From Spirochaeta sp. UBA5339 (GTDB lineage Bacteria > Spirochaetota > Spirochaetia > DSM-2461), in NCBI GenBank assembly GCA_002408085.1, contig DHQL01000007.1, positions 502,259 to 566,258 on the forward strand: DNA of 64,000 bases, written 5' to 3'. The stretch's first letter is position 1; each line of letters begins with the position of its first letter. This document shows, in pieces, positions 26,258 to 34,765 of the stretch. A program made the translations under genes and the position numbers. The notes below the pieces were generated by a model. The model worked only from the letters and a program-made list of their open reading frames with translations. It was not told the origin of the DNA and searched no databases.

Positions 26258-28006
26258 GTGGTTATCAAAGAACGGATAAAGAATGCTGTACTGACCAATA
26301 CTCTCTTCTCTAAACTGAACAGACTGCTTCTGGTCATGGTTCTGATCAGTTTCCTGTCCTCTCTTACTGTCCTTTTCACCATCAAGAGAAGCTATGAAGA
26401 GGCCTTTAATGACAATTTTCTTGATACCGTGAAGCTTGCCGTTGCTTTTCTGGAAATTGAACTTGAGGCAGTTTCCAATATGTCCCTTGCAATCTCAACG
26501 GATCAGAAGGTTCAGAACAGCATCAGGGGGCTCAACAGTATTGATTCCATCTATGAAGCTGCCCTTTTCAGACGGAGTATTGAGCAGTTTCTCTATCAGA
26601 GTGCCTTCAGCAAACCCTATATAAGTGTTATTGAAGCGGAGATCCCCGGGTATGAGCGTATTGTTGTGGGACGAAATCTGGGTATCCAGAAGCAGAATCT
26701 CAACAGGCGGTCTCTTGATGAGTATGCAGAGTACGGAGGTCTGGATCACTACCACTCCATGGGCAGAGGCTTTCTGGTTAATTCACGAGAGATCCGTGAT
26801 ATCTCAACCCTGGATTTTTATCCTCTGGGAATCATGAGTGTTTACCTTGATGTGGACATCATGATGGACTATTTCGGCAAGCGAACCGCCTATCTGGACC
26901 ATGTGGATATTCTTGTCTACTGTGACGGAACACTTCTTAACAGAAAAATTGAGGGTCCACTCCCCGGGCCACCGGATATTCCGGAGGAGGGAAGACACTG
27001 GATCTTCAATGAGAGGGGAAAGTCCTATCTTGCGGTTTATATGGAAGGGAACAGAGATGGTATTGAATACATCGCTCTGAGAGATTCAAGAGATTATCAA
27101 ACGATAAACAGCCGTTTGACAAGGATTCTTGTTCTTACTGAACTGCTGATTGTTGTTCTGCTTCTTACCGGTACCCGAGGTTATGTTCGCGGAATCACCA
27201 AACCACTGGAAAGTCTCAGCCGGAAACTTTCGGTTTTTGAGCTCAACAATTTTGATATCACCCTGGATATACCGTCATCATCGGGGGTGACCGATGAGAT
27301 CAGAAACCTTTATCAGGATGTAAATATCGCTCTCCGGCAGATTCAAAATCAGGTTCATGAGGATTATATGATGCAGATGAGTCTTCAGGATGCTCAGCTC
27401 AATATGCTTCAGTCGCAGATGAACCCCCATTTTCTCTATAATACCCTTGATTCGATCCGCTGGATGGCTAAAGAGTCGGGAAGCAGTGATCTGGGCAGAA
27501 TGATCCTTGCCTTGAGCCGGCTGATGAGACACAACCTGGGGGAAAAAAGAAGTTATCTGCCACTAAGGGATGAGCTGAAGTTTCTGGATGAATATCTCTT
27601 TATTCAGAAGATAAGATATCAGGAGAAACTCAAGATTGATTATTTTATTGATCCCGAAGCTTTGAACCATCCGGTTATTCCCTTTCTGATCCAGCCCCTT
27701 ATTGAGAATTCCATCAAGTACGGTGTTGAAGAGGGACCCGGCAGTATCTGTATCGAGCTTCATATTGAGCTTGAGAGGGACTGCATGAGAATCTCTGTCG
27801 AGGACAACGGCCCCGGGTTTCCCGTTGAAGTGCTCAGGAATTTTCCGGATATAGTTGAAAAACGCAGGGAGGGAAGGCTTGGGCTTCCAAATCTCAATAA
27901 ACGTCTCAGTATAAACTATAAGGGCCGGGCTTCCCTCCGGCTGTATAATCTGGACGAGGGCGGCTCCGGCTGCTGTGTCCTGTTTCCGCTGGAGGCGGCG
28001 TCATGA
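26258..28006 (+). CDS. YesM-like sensor histidine kinase
   Basis: A 582-residue membrane kinase read from a GTG at 26258. One helix at about 20-40, a large extracytoplasmic sensor region, a second helix at about 290-310 (VLTELLIVVLLLTGT) and a HAMP-like linker lead to the His_kinase domain, with His391 in QMNPHFLYNTLDS. The ATP-binding part shows the N box IENSIKYG and the G boxes VEDNGPGF and GLPNLNKRL. This is the YesM class that works with AraC-type response regulators. It overlaps the following regulator gene by four bases (ATGA). The neighbouring sugar importer is the likely target. Confidence 0.92.
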   Translation: MVIKERIKNAVLTNTLFSKLNRLLLVMVLISFLSSLTVLFTIKRSYEEAFNDNFLDTVKLAVAFLEIELEAVSNMSLAISTDQKVQNSIRGLNSIDSIYEAALFRRSIEQFLYQSAFSKPYISVIEAEIPGYERIVVGRNLGIQKQNLNRRSLDEYAEYGGLDHYHSMGRGFLVNSREIRDISTLDFYPLGIMSVYLDVDIMMDYFGKRTAYLDHVDILVYCDGTLLNRKIEGPLPGPPDIPEEGRHWIFNERGKSYLAVYMEGNRDGIEYIALRDSRDYQTINSRLTRILVLTELLIVVLLLTGTRGYVRGITKPLESLSRKLSVFELNNFDITLDIPSSSGVTDEIRNLYQDVNIALRQIQNQVHEDYMMQMSLQDAQLNMLQSQMNPHFLYNTLDSIRWMAKESGSSDLGRMILALSRLMRHNLGEKRSYLPLRDELKFLDEYLFIQKIRYQEKLKIDYFIDPEALNHPVIPFLIQPLIENSIKYGVEEGPGSICIELHIELERDCMRISVEDNGPGFPVEVLRNFPDIVEKRREGRLGLPNLNKRLSINYKGRASLRLYNLDEGGSGCCVLFPLEAAS

Positions 28007-28743
28007 TTGATGTGATTATTGTTGATGATGAAAAACTGATTCGACAGGGGATAGCCAGTGGAGTAAACTGGCAGGGACTGAAATGTAGAGTCGTCGCCCT
28101 GGCAGAAAACGGCAGGGAGGGACTTACTCTGATCGGTGAAAAGAAACCGGGACTTGTGATTACCGATATCAGAATGCCCAGGCTGAACGGTCTTGATATG
28201 ATCCGTCAGGCAAGGGTTTTCTCTCCCCGGACGGATTACATTGTTCTGTCGGGGTTTGATGAATTTGAGTATGCCCGCAGAGCCGTCAGCTACGGTGTCC
28301 TTGAGTACCTTCTTAAACCTGTGGATGAAGAGGAACTTGAGGAGAGAGTCAGGTCCTATGTGCTGGGGAAATGCAGGGAAATCCCTACATGCGGAAATCC
28401 TCTGATTGATAGAATCCTTGAGTATACAGAGTACAATCTGCAAAACAGAAGACTCTCTCTCAACTGGCTCTGCGAGAACCTGGTTTTTAAAAACAGTGAC
28501 TATATGGGCCGGCTTTTCAAGAAGCATATGGGCCTCTCCTATCACAGTTATCTTAATCGTAAACGGATTGATCTCGCCTGCTCCCTTCTGAAGGAGAAGG
28601 GAAGCAAGAAAATCTATGAAATTTCAGTGGAATGCGGTTTCCCGCCGGACGGACAGTATTTCTCAACCCAGTTTAAGTCAATTACCGGGATGACCGCCAG
28701 GCAGTATTGGAACAGCTATGCTTCAGAGCAGGTTAGCCTATAA
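28003..28743 (+). CDS. YesN-like response regulator with AraC output domain
   Basis: A 246-residue regulator, short for the YesN class because the usual middle region is missing. The receiver domain spans 1-120 with acidic pocket DDE at 8-10, phospho-acceptor Asp55 (VITDIRMPRLNG) and Lys in YLLKPVDEEE. An AraC-type double HTH occupies about 135-240 (LSLNWLCENLVFKNSDYMGRLF, IYEISVECGF, FSTQFKSITGMTARQY). It is coupled to the kinase gene. Its 3' end overlaps the convergent YjiH-like gene by 11 bp. Confidence 0.92.
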   Translation: MIDVIIVDDEKLIRQGIASGVNWQGLKCRVVALAENGREGLTLIGEKKPGLVITDIRMPRLNGLDMIRQARVFSPRTDYIVLSGFDEFEYARRAVSYGVLEYLLKPVDEEELEERVRSYVLGKCREIPTCGNPLIDRILEYTEYNLQNRRLSLNWLCENLVFKNSDYMGRLFKKHMGLSYHSYLNRKRIDLACSLLKEKGSKKIYEISVECGFPPDGQYFSTQFKSITGMTARQYWNSYASEQVSL

Positions 28744-30124
28744 GTCCGGCAAATCCCGCCAGGCGGACAAGGAAAACCGTAATGGGAATGGCGATGATTG
28801 TTTTCACAAGAAAAATAGCTGCCAGGTCCCTGAGTTTGACGGGAATGCTGGATGAGAGCAGAACCGCAGCCATCTCCGAGAGGTAGACAATCTGCACCAG
28901 GGAGACAATGGCGATAATCAGTCTGGTTTCAACGGCTTCAATTCCCGATCCGATAATGGCGGGCAGAAACATATCGGTGAAACCCACAAGCATTGTAGGC
29001 GCAGCTGCCGCAGCCTCCTGAACTCCAAGGACCTGCAGGTAGTAGACAAAGGGAATGGAGATCCAGTCAAAGAGGGGAGTGTACTCTGCCAGTACCAGAC
29101 CGATGGTGCCGATGGAAAGGACCGCGGGAATCACATTCAGGATAAGATCAAGAGAGTCCTTGAAGCCCCCCGCAAGAACATCCTTTGCACCTCCCGCCTT
29201 CTCTGCATTTTCAACGGCGCACTTCAGTCCCCATTTGACAGCGCTGACATTTTCGGGAACCTCTTCTGCCGACTTACGGGGCAGGCCGTTGTGGTTGCTG
29301 TCTTCTATCCGTGAAAGGGGCGGTATCCGAACCATAATAATTGTAGAGAGAATACCCACCAGAATCAGGATGGTGTAGAGGGGAATAAAGAGATATCCCA
29401 CATTCAGGGTGTTGGCAATAATCAGGCAGAAGGGGAGGGATACAACCGAGAACATGGTGGCAATGGTGACAGCCTCCCTCCTGCTGTAGAATCCGGCCTC
29501 ATACTGCCTTATGGTCACCAGGATTCCCGCGGCGTTTCCACCGATCCAGGAAGAGACAAGGTCCACCGCAGAGCGGCCGGGAAGACGGAAGAGGGGATTG
29601 ATAAAGCGTCTGAACATATTCCCCGTAAAATCCATGAGTCCGTAGTCGGCTATCAGGGGCAGGGCAAAGGTCACCACCAGGAAGGTGGCAAAAAGGGTGG
29701 TTCCCAGCTCCATCATCAGAAGTCCCGTGTCCTCATGAATAATCATTTCAAAGAAAGATCCCTCGGGTTGGATAATCAGAAGGAGCACAAGAAGTGATGC
29801 TCCGAGCTTCAGGGCAGTGAATATGGGAGCTCCGTCAAAAAGGGTGTTCCAGAGGGAATGTTTGCGAAGGCCTGCAGGCTTCCACAGTTTATTTATCAGA
29901 GTCAGGGCGGTGGAAAGAAGAACCGCCAGGCTCACCAGAATCATCCCGACGGGTTCGATAACAGATTCGATACTACCGATCATTATCCCCAGGGGAATAT
30001 TGATGCTTTCGTCTACTGTCAGGGGGAATAGAAAGAGAAATGCCCCCGCCAGAGAGGGGAGGAGGAACTTCAAAAAGTTCTTTGCTGAATACCCCTGCGT
30101 CGGGGATGTAATGGTAGTGTCCAA
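28733..30124 (-). CDS. YjiH-family membrane protein with nucleoside-recognition (Gate) domain
   Basis: A 463-residue polytopic protein with about ten hydrophobic segments. The N-terminal LKFLLPSLAGAFLFLFPL and the central Gate-type helices (FVVTFALPLIADYGLMDFTG-like region, SSWIGGNAAGILVTI) fit the YjiH family, which is related to spore-maturation and nucleoside-transport Gate proteins. Start is a TTG at 30124, with AAGGA eight bases upstream. It is a single gene on the minus strand, convergent with the two-component operon. The transported compound is not known for this family, so no substrate is given. Confidence 0.8.
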   Translation of the reverse strand: MDTTITSPTQGYSAKNFLKFLLPSLAGAFLFLFPLTVDESINIPLGIMIGSIESVIEPVGMILVSLAVLLSTALTLINKLWKPAGLRKHSLWNTLFDGAPIFTALKLGASLLVLLLIIQPEGSFFEMIIHEDTGLLMMELGTTLFATFLVVTFALPLIADYGLMDFTGNMFRRFINPLFRLPGRSAVDLVSSWIGGNAAGILVTIRQYEAGFYSRREAVTIATMFSVVSLPFCLIIANTLNVGYLFIPLYTILILVGILSTIIMVRIPPLSRIEDSNHNGLPRKSAEEVPENVSAVKWGLKCAVENAEKAGGAKDVLAGGFKDSLDLILNVIPAVLSIGTIGLVLAEYTPLFDWISIPFVYYLQVLGVQEAAAAAPTMLVGFTDMFLPAIIGSGIEAVETRLIIAIVSLVQIVYLSEMAAVLLSSSIPVKLRDLAAIFLVKTIIAIPITVFLVRLAGFAGLIG

Positions 30125-30290
30125 TGATTTTCCTTGCCGCCGAATACGGTCTTGATTTTGTAATCGGCGGTAAGAATATACCAGAGAGGCATCCTCGGCA
30201 ATGGGCTCAGCCCCTGTTCGCCGGGGAAAATTATGCAGATTATGTGAATATTTATTCGAAGGTTACTGTGGGACATGGCTGTAGATGAAG
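30125..30290 (-). other. Upstream region of the YjiH-like gene with GC-rich inverted repeats
   Basis: On the minus strand there are CCGCCGA/TCGGCGG (about 30140-30175) and a cluster of overlapping CCCC/GGGG and GGGC/GCCC repeats near 30200-30230. An in-frame-looking coding stretch (PLWYILTADYKIKTVFGG) also runs here without a convincing start. It is either a structured leader or a small gene; I cannot decide. Confidence 0.3.
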
Positions 30291-30325
30291 AAAAGCCGCA
30301 CCAGAGGAACTGATGCGGCCTTTTC
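30291..30325 (-). terminator. Terminator after the barrel-like gene
   Basis: GCCGCA and TGCGGC flank a 13-base loop, with A residues on one side and T residues on the other, so it can act on either strand. It follows the stop of the gene at 30351 on the minus strand. Confidence 0.75.
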
Positions 30326-30350
30326 TTAGCCTCTTAATCAGGAGGGAATA

Positions 30351-31364
30351 TCAGAAAGCAGCGGAAACGGCTACAAAGAAGCTGTCATCGGTAAGATCGC
30401 CAAGGGCGTTGAAACCGCTCTCTGCAGCTGCATAACCAACGTAGGCTGTCATGTCGCTGTCAAAGGTGTAGGAGGCGGAAACTTCATATCCCAGTGTATC
30501 TTCGTTTACATCTTCCAGGTCCTTCATGATAAAGGCACCGTAGATTTTGATGGCGTCTGTGATGGCGTAGTTGGCATCGAAGCTGAGGCCATAGGGGTTG
30601 ATGTCGGCATCGCTGTATCCCATAAAGGAAATACCCATGTCGGTTTTGGGGAGAATGGGGGTTCTGGCTGAAGCACCGTATCTGAACTCCTCGTCATCGA
30701 TGTTGTATTCAAGACCGGCACCGAAGGAAACGACTTCCAGGGTGGCGACGAAGTCACCGCCCACAGAGCTGTAGATGTCTCCGCCCACAAGGGCTTCATC
30801 AAGAGCAGTAAAGAATACTTCCGCAGCAACGGGTCCGAAGACTCCATTGATATTTCCGTACATGTTCTGAACACCGTCAACAAGATTGGGGTCCAGGGCG
30901 TATTCAATATTTACACTGTCCAGAACGTTCAGGGAAAGTCCGATGTATCCGGTTGTGGTTGTTTCGGCATTGATAATATCGTAGGTGTTGTATCCGGTGA
31001 TATCACCCAGGAAATTTCCTGCAGAGTAGCTTGTACGTCCGGCCAGAAGAGAGACACCAACGGGTGAATCAACATCCAGGGCTCCGGTGATATCCATTGT
31101 CATATAGATATCGCTGAAAAAGTCAGTTGAAACATACATGTCAGAGTAGTCTACAGACGCAAAATCCAGTCCAAAGGTAATTGAGGCGTTTCCGCCCTCA
31201 GAGATACCTGTGAAAATCAGATCTCCCGTATCAAAGACATTCTCATACACTTCATCAGACGAGTTGAATCCGTAAGCGAACTCACCGCTGATGACTGTTT
31301 CAGCGAAGAGAGGTCCCATTGCAGCAAGCAGAAAAGTCATGCCAAGTAAAAGTCCTTTTTTCAT
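30351..31364 (-). CDS. Putative outer-membrane beta-barrel protein
   Basis: A 337-residue protein with a clear signal peptide (KKGLLLGMTFLLAAMGPLFA) and a mature sequence of alternating polar and hydrophobic residues rich in Gly, Tyr, Asp and Ser, ending in a terminal strand DDSFFVAVSAAF with C-terminal Phe, as in outer-membrane barrels. GGAG is well placed for the ATG at 31364; a GTG three codons earlier would bury the ribosome site. No named porin family could be assigned. It lies downstream of an OmpR-type two-component operon on the same strand and may be its target. A 190-bp gap separates them. Confidence 0.65.
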   Translation of the reverse strand: MKKGLLLGMTFLLAAMGPLFAETVISGEFAYGFNSSDEVYENVFDTGDLIFTGISEGGNASITFGLDFASVDYSDMYVSTDFFSDIYMTMDITGALDVDSPVGVSLLAGRTSYSAGNFLGDITGYNTYDIINAETTTTGYIGLSLNVLDSVNIEYALDPNLVDGVQNMYGNINGVFGPVAAEVFFTALDEALVGGDIYSSVGGDFVATLEVVSFGAGLEYNIDDEEFRYGASARTPILPKTDMGISFMGYSDADINPYGLSFDANYAITDAIKIYGAFIMKDLEDVNEDTLGYEVSASYTFDSDMTAYVGYAAAESGFNALGDLTDDSFFVAVSAAF

Positions 31365-31563
31365 TAATATCACTCCATATCAAGTTTTTTTCACAGAAAT
31401 ACTGTGTTCACTAATGCAATATAAGAAGAAGGTTGGGCAGTGTAATGGAGAGACAATAGGAAAAAAAGTCAGGAATGTGAAGAAAATGGGCAGAAATCCG
31501 GCAGTTGAGTCGGTTGTGTGAACATAAAGGTTTTACCGGTTGAAGTTATTGCCGAAGGAGGGC

Positions 31564-32883
31564 TCAGGAGCAGGGAATAGTAATGGATGATCTGACCCTG
31601 CTGTTATCGAGATTTGTCACTTCAAGGTACCCGCCGTGTCTTCTGGCAATCATGCCGGCTATGGAGAGTCCCAGTCCGCTGCCCCCGGTTTTTCCACTCC
31701 AGTATCGTTTAAAGATGTGGGGCAGATCCTCAGGGGGGATATGTCCGCTGTTGACGACTTCGAAGATCACCGAAGTTTCATGGCTTGTAACATTGATGCC
31801 TACAGTCTCGCCTCTGCCGTGGACAAGGGCGTTTTGGACAAGGTTTCCAAGAGCCCGGCCCAGAATGTTCGGGTCCGCCGTCAGACGGTCGACTGTGCAG
31901 CTGCTGGTAAGGGTAATGTTCTTCTGTGATGCCAGGGGCTGATAGAGTTCCAGGACAGATGCAATAATCCCGGAGGCTTCTGTCTCTACCGGATGGAAAG
32001 CGAGTTTAGCATCCTCCAGTCTGTACACCTCGGCCATGTCTCCTATCAGGGTGATCAGGTATCCCAGCTCTCTGTACATGATCTCAATGTTTTCTGCAGA
32101 CATTTCGGCAGCACCCAGTTCCACCGACTCAATCATGGCATGAAGTCCGGCAATGGGACCCTTGAGATCATGGGTAAGCTCCTGTATTCGCCTTTTCTGG
32201 TTCCTTTCATTGCGTAAAAGCTGATCCTGCAGAACCTCGGCGGCGGTGGTCAGTCTGATGGCCTCTTCGGTTATCCCCCCTGAAAACTGAATATCCCTGG
32301 CACCAGTTGCAAGATCCTCCAGTTCGGCGGCAATATTCAGAATATCATCGGTCATCCTATGGGTCATACGGACAGATATGACAAAGATGATAGATACAAT
32401 AAAGAGAATCAGAACCAGACTGAGCAGGACATAAACCCTGAGCCAGCTGATCATGGGATTGCTGCTGTTTTTCGGGAGATGGGGAAATACCTCTATTGAA
32501 AAGACACTGCCGTCCTCATATTGCACGGTAAGACGGGGTATTTTCTTAAAGCGTATCCGGTATTTTTCAGTGTTCTCAATTCTTCCCGCTGTTTTGATAT
32601 AGTTGCCGGAGCCGTCATAAACGATCATTCCCTGGATCTCCGGAAAGAGGTCCCTGAGAATCCTGTCCAGAGCGCTGCTGTCCGGAGCAATCAGAAAGTC
32701 GTATCCCTTCTCTTCGAAGGAGAGAATCCTGGCTATCTTCTCTGCAGAGGAGACCATGTCCTTGTTGATGATATAGCTGATTCCGTAGTTGAACCAGGAG
32801 AGGGCCCAGATTGTCTGGAGAACCGCAAAACAGAGTACTATACCCATCATGATTGTAAATATCCGGGAGAATATTTTAGGCAA
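31564..32883 (-). CDS. Sensor histidine kinase (HisKA type)
   Basis: A 439-residue inner-membrane kinase: helix at about 8-30, periplasmic sensor about 35-145, second helix at 150-172 (VLLSLVLILFIVSIIFVI), HAMP-like linker, HisKA dimerisation domain with His238 in ELTHDLKGPIAG, then HATPase with LGNLVQNALVHG and GGSGLGLSIAGMIARRHGG. It overlaps the upstream response regulator gene by 8 bp, so they are a co-expressed pair. The signal is unknown. Confidence 0.93.
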   Translation of the reverse strand: MPKIFSRIFTIMMGIVLCFAVLQTIWALSWFNYGISYIINKDMVSSAEKIARILSFEEKGYDFLIAPDSSALDRILRDLFPEIQGMIVYDGSGNYIKTAGRIENTEKYRIRFKKIPRLTVQYEDGSVFSIEVFPHLPKNSSNPMISWLRVYVLLSLVLILFIVSIIFVISVRMTHRMTDDILNIAAELEDLATGARDIQFSGGITEEAIRLTTAAEVLQDQLLRNERNQKRRIQELTHDLKGPIAGLHAMIESVELGAAEMSAENIEIMYRELGYLITLIGDMAEVYRLEDAKLAFHPVETEASGIIASVLELYQPLASQKNITLTSSCTVDRLTADPNILGRALGNLVQNALVHGRGETVGINVTSHETSVIFEVVNSGHIPPEDLPHIFKRYWSGKTGGSGLGLSIAGMIARRHGGYLEVTNLDNSRVRSSITIPCS

Positions 32884-33568
32884 GCTTCTCTCCGTTAAAG
32901 CAGAATCCCAGGCTGTGTACGGTGGATATCCATCCGGTGCTTTTCAGTTTCTTCCGGATGTTCTTGATATGGGAGTCTACTGTTCTCGGGTTCAGATCAT
33001 CAGATAGATGTTCCAGCTGTGAGAGAATCTGCTTTCTGCTCAGCAGGCACCCCCTGTGGTTAATCAGGGCTCTCATAATATCCCACTCCATGGTGGTAAG
33101 ATGGATGGTCTCTCCATTCAGCCTGATCCGGTGGCTGCGTTCCTCCCACTCAATGGTCTCTCCCTTCAGGGTCCATCGGCTGGTTTCGCTGCTGTATCTG
33201 GGGGCGGCATCCAGGCGGGAGAGGATTTTCTTGACTCTCAGGATCAGTTCCTTCAGAGAGAAGGGCTTGGTCACATAGTCCGCGGCACCAAGTTCCAGTC
33301 CGGTAATCTTGTTGGACTCCTCCTCATAGGATGTGAGGAAGAGGAAGGGAATCTCCTTGTCTGTAAAAACTTCCTTTGCCAGCAGGAAGCTGTTTCCATC
33401 GGGAAGCCCCACATCCAGAATGGCAAGATCGAAGTCTTCTTCCCTGTAGACTGATTTTACCTCTTCACAACTCCTGCATGATGTGACCGAAAAGTCGTTA
33501 AGAAGAAGATAATTCTCCACAGATTTCCTGACGGCTTCATTATCTTCCAATAGTAAAATATGTTTCAT
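32876..33568 (-). CDS. OmpR/PhoB-family response regulator
   Basis: A 230-residue regulator. The receiver domain has acidic residues ED at 8-9, phospho-acceptor Asp52 (LAILDVGLPDGNSF) and Lys in DYVTKPFSLKEL. Residues about 135-228 form a winged helix with TTMEWDIMRALINHRGCLLS and the recognition-helix region NPRTVDSHIKNIRKKL. It is the first gene of a two-gene operon with the histidine kinase. Upstream, two GTGAAG hexamers (plus-strand reading) 11 bp apart at 33635-33651 look like a tandem OmpR-type site and suggest autoregulation. Confidence 0.93.
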   Translation of the reverse strand: MKHILLLEDNEAVRKSVENYLLLNDFSVTSCRSCEEVKSVYREEDFDLAILDVGLPDGNSFLLAKEVFTDKEIPFLFLTSYEEESNKITGLELGAADYVTKPFSLKELILRVKKILSRLDAAPRYSSETSRWTLKGETIEWEERSHRIRLNGETIHLTTMEWDIMRALINHRGCLLSRKQILSQLEHLSDDLNPRTVDSHIKNIRKKLKSTGWISTVHSLGFCFNGEKLA

Positions 33569-33634
33569 CGTTCCATTGTCAATGAAGGGATTCTGTTGAT
33601 CAAGGATAGAGTAGTGTTTTAAACGGCGAGAAGT

Positions 33635-33651
33635 GTGAAGATTAGGTGAAG
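33635..33651 (-). promoter_or_regulatory. Tandem direct repeat, candidate OmpR-type binding site
   Basis: CTTCAC occurs twice on the minus strand with an 11-bp period (plus-strand GTGAAG at 33635-33640 and 33646-33651), about 70 bp before the response-regulator start. The eight-base word TGTGAAGA found here recurs once upstream of the barrel gene (near 31476). Confidence 0.4.
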
Positions 33652-33683
33652 TCTGACTGACCTGCGGGGCTTCCTTTTTCCGG

Positions 33684-34067
33684 CTACAAGTACCATTGCC
33701 TGATAATTTCTGAATCTGCAGACCCGGGATCTTCGAAGCTGCTCACACCCAGCTCCCTGAGTACTTCCAGATCCCTTTTGAGCCTTGCAATAGCCTTATG
33801 AAGGTCCTTTTTTCTCTTCAGGGGGCTGTCAAAATCGGATAGGGCGCCGTAAGTCTTAAGAAACTCTGTGCTCAGCTTGCTGTCAAAATGCCAGTGGTAA
33901 CGGCAGATCAGGGATCTTAAGGGGGATTCTGAACTGCCGCGTTCCTCTTCAAGAAGATCCAGCCTTACAACTGGAGGATCTTTCATTTTCCTTCGGCAGC
34001 AGAAATCAAGACAATCATCAAAATTACCGGGTATCGATTTAAGCAGAAAATAGGTCAGGCTTTTCAT
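33684..34067 (-). CDS. Hypothetical protein
   Basis: A 127-residue protein that I do not recognise. It is charged, predicted mostly helical, with a Cys pair near the start (DDCLDFCCRRK) and a basic helical region toward the end (KRKKDLHKAIARLKRDLEVLRELG) that could bind nucleic acid or a partner. No signal peptide or membrane helix. It follows the Rrf2-type gene on the same strand after 86 bp and may belong to that transcript. Codon use resembles its neighbours. Confidence 0.5.
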   Translation of the reverse strand: MKSLTYFLLKSIPGNFDDCLDFCCRRKMKDPPVVRLDLLEEERGSSESPLRSLICRYHWHFDSKLSTEFLKTYGALSDFDSPLKRKKDLHKAIARLKRDLEVLRELGVSSFEDPGSADSEIIRQWYL

Positions 34068-34153
34068 ATTCTACCTCATTATCTTTATTGTCTATGGACA
34101 AAGTAGATGATTAGGTCCAAATCCGTTACGGTTTGCAGATTCAAGAGAATCTG

Positions 34154-34684
34154 TTAACCGGTAATCAGATCCTGCAGGGTGGTGTTCTCCATCTTTTCAG
34201 AGATGTAGTTCCTGATGTCCGTGAAAATATTCATCAGCTCCTGGCTCTGCTCGATAGGGGAGGATTCATAAAAATACTCGCTCACAGAGAGAACCGGAGC
34301 CAGTGCGCCATCCAGAAGCCTGATGATCTCGGCAAGGGATATTTGAGAAGGAGCCTTGCTCAGCTTATATCCGCCCTCAGGGCCCATTTTACTTCTGACA
34401 AAACCGCCCCCCTTCAGGACCAGCATAATCTGCTCAAGGTATTTCCGGGGGATGTCTTTTTTGGAGATAATCTCGGCGATTTTTGTATAACCCGATGCGT
34501 AGTTCTCTGCCAGAACGATCAGGGCCAGAAAGGCATATTCACTTTTTGTTGATAGACGCATATTACTCCCTTCATTCTGCGGGTCAAAGAGAGACTCTTC
34601 GGCAGATTCTTCCATTGGATTGTATAGCATTTGCCGGATATTACCAACATCTTTTCTGTTCCGGGATCTGCCGGGTTCAACCAT
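34154..34684 (-). CDS. Rrf2-family transcriptional regulator without Fe-S cysteines
   Basis: The Rrf2 core begins at MRLSTKSEYAFLALIVLAENY and contains the winged helix (IAEIISKKDIPRKYLEQIMLVL) and wing signature GPEGGYKLSK. It contains no cysteine, so it cannot bind a cluster as IscR or NsrR do and is closer to CymR-like members. Two starts are credible: ATG at 34561 (135 residues, family-typical, AAGGGA upstream) and ATG at 34684 (176 residues) with a much stronger GAGGAGG site five bases before it. The long form is given because promoter and ribosome site favour it. It lies directly behind a TauE-type exporter gene, so control of sulphur-compound export is inferred. Confidence 0.8.
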   Translation of the reverse strand: MVEPGRSRNRKDVGNIRQMLYNPMEESAEESLFDPQNEGSNMRLSTKSEYAFLALIVLAENYASGYTKIAEIISKKDIPRKYLEQIMLVLKGGGFVRSKMGPEGGYKLSKAPSQISLAEIIRLLDGALAPVLSVSEYFYESSPIEQSQELMNIFTDIRNYISEKMENTTLQDLITG

Positions 34685-34716
34685 CCTGTCCTCCTCAAAT
34701 AAAAGTAAATCCTATG

Positions 34717-34759
34717 ATATCTATCAGATAACTATATAATGTCTGAAAGCAGCTGTCGT
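34717..34759 (-). promoter_or_regulatory. Promoter and candidate operator of the Rrf2 gene
   Basis: Minus-strand ACGACA (34754-34759) and TATAGT (34731-34736) are 17 bp apart. The -10 runs into TATCTGATAGAYA (34717-34736), closely matched at the TauE promoter, where TATAGT is likewise followed by TATCTG and TAGACA. Confidence 0.55.
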
Positions 34760-34765
34760 TTCTTT

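Noticed and set aside
30185..30240. TPP-riboswitch-like GGCTGAG upstream of the YjiH-like gene
   Set aside because: The other conserved TPP-box elements (such as the CTGAT and GCGTAGGGA parts) are missing, so the match is chance.
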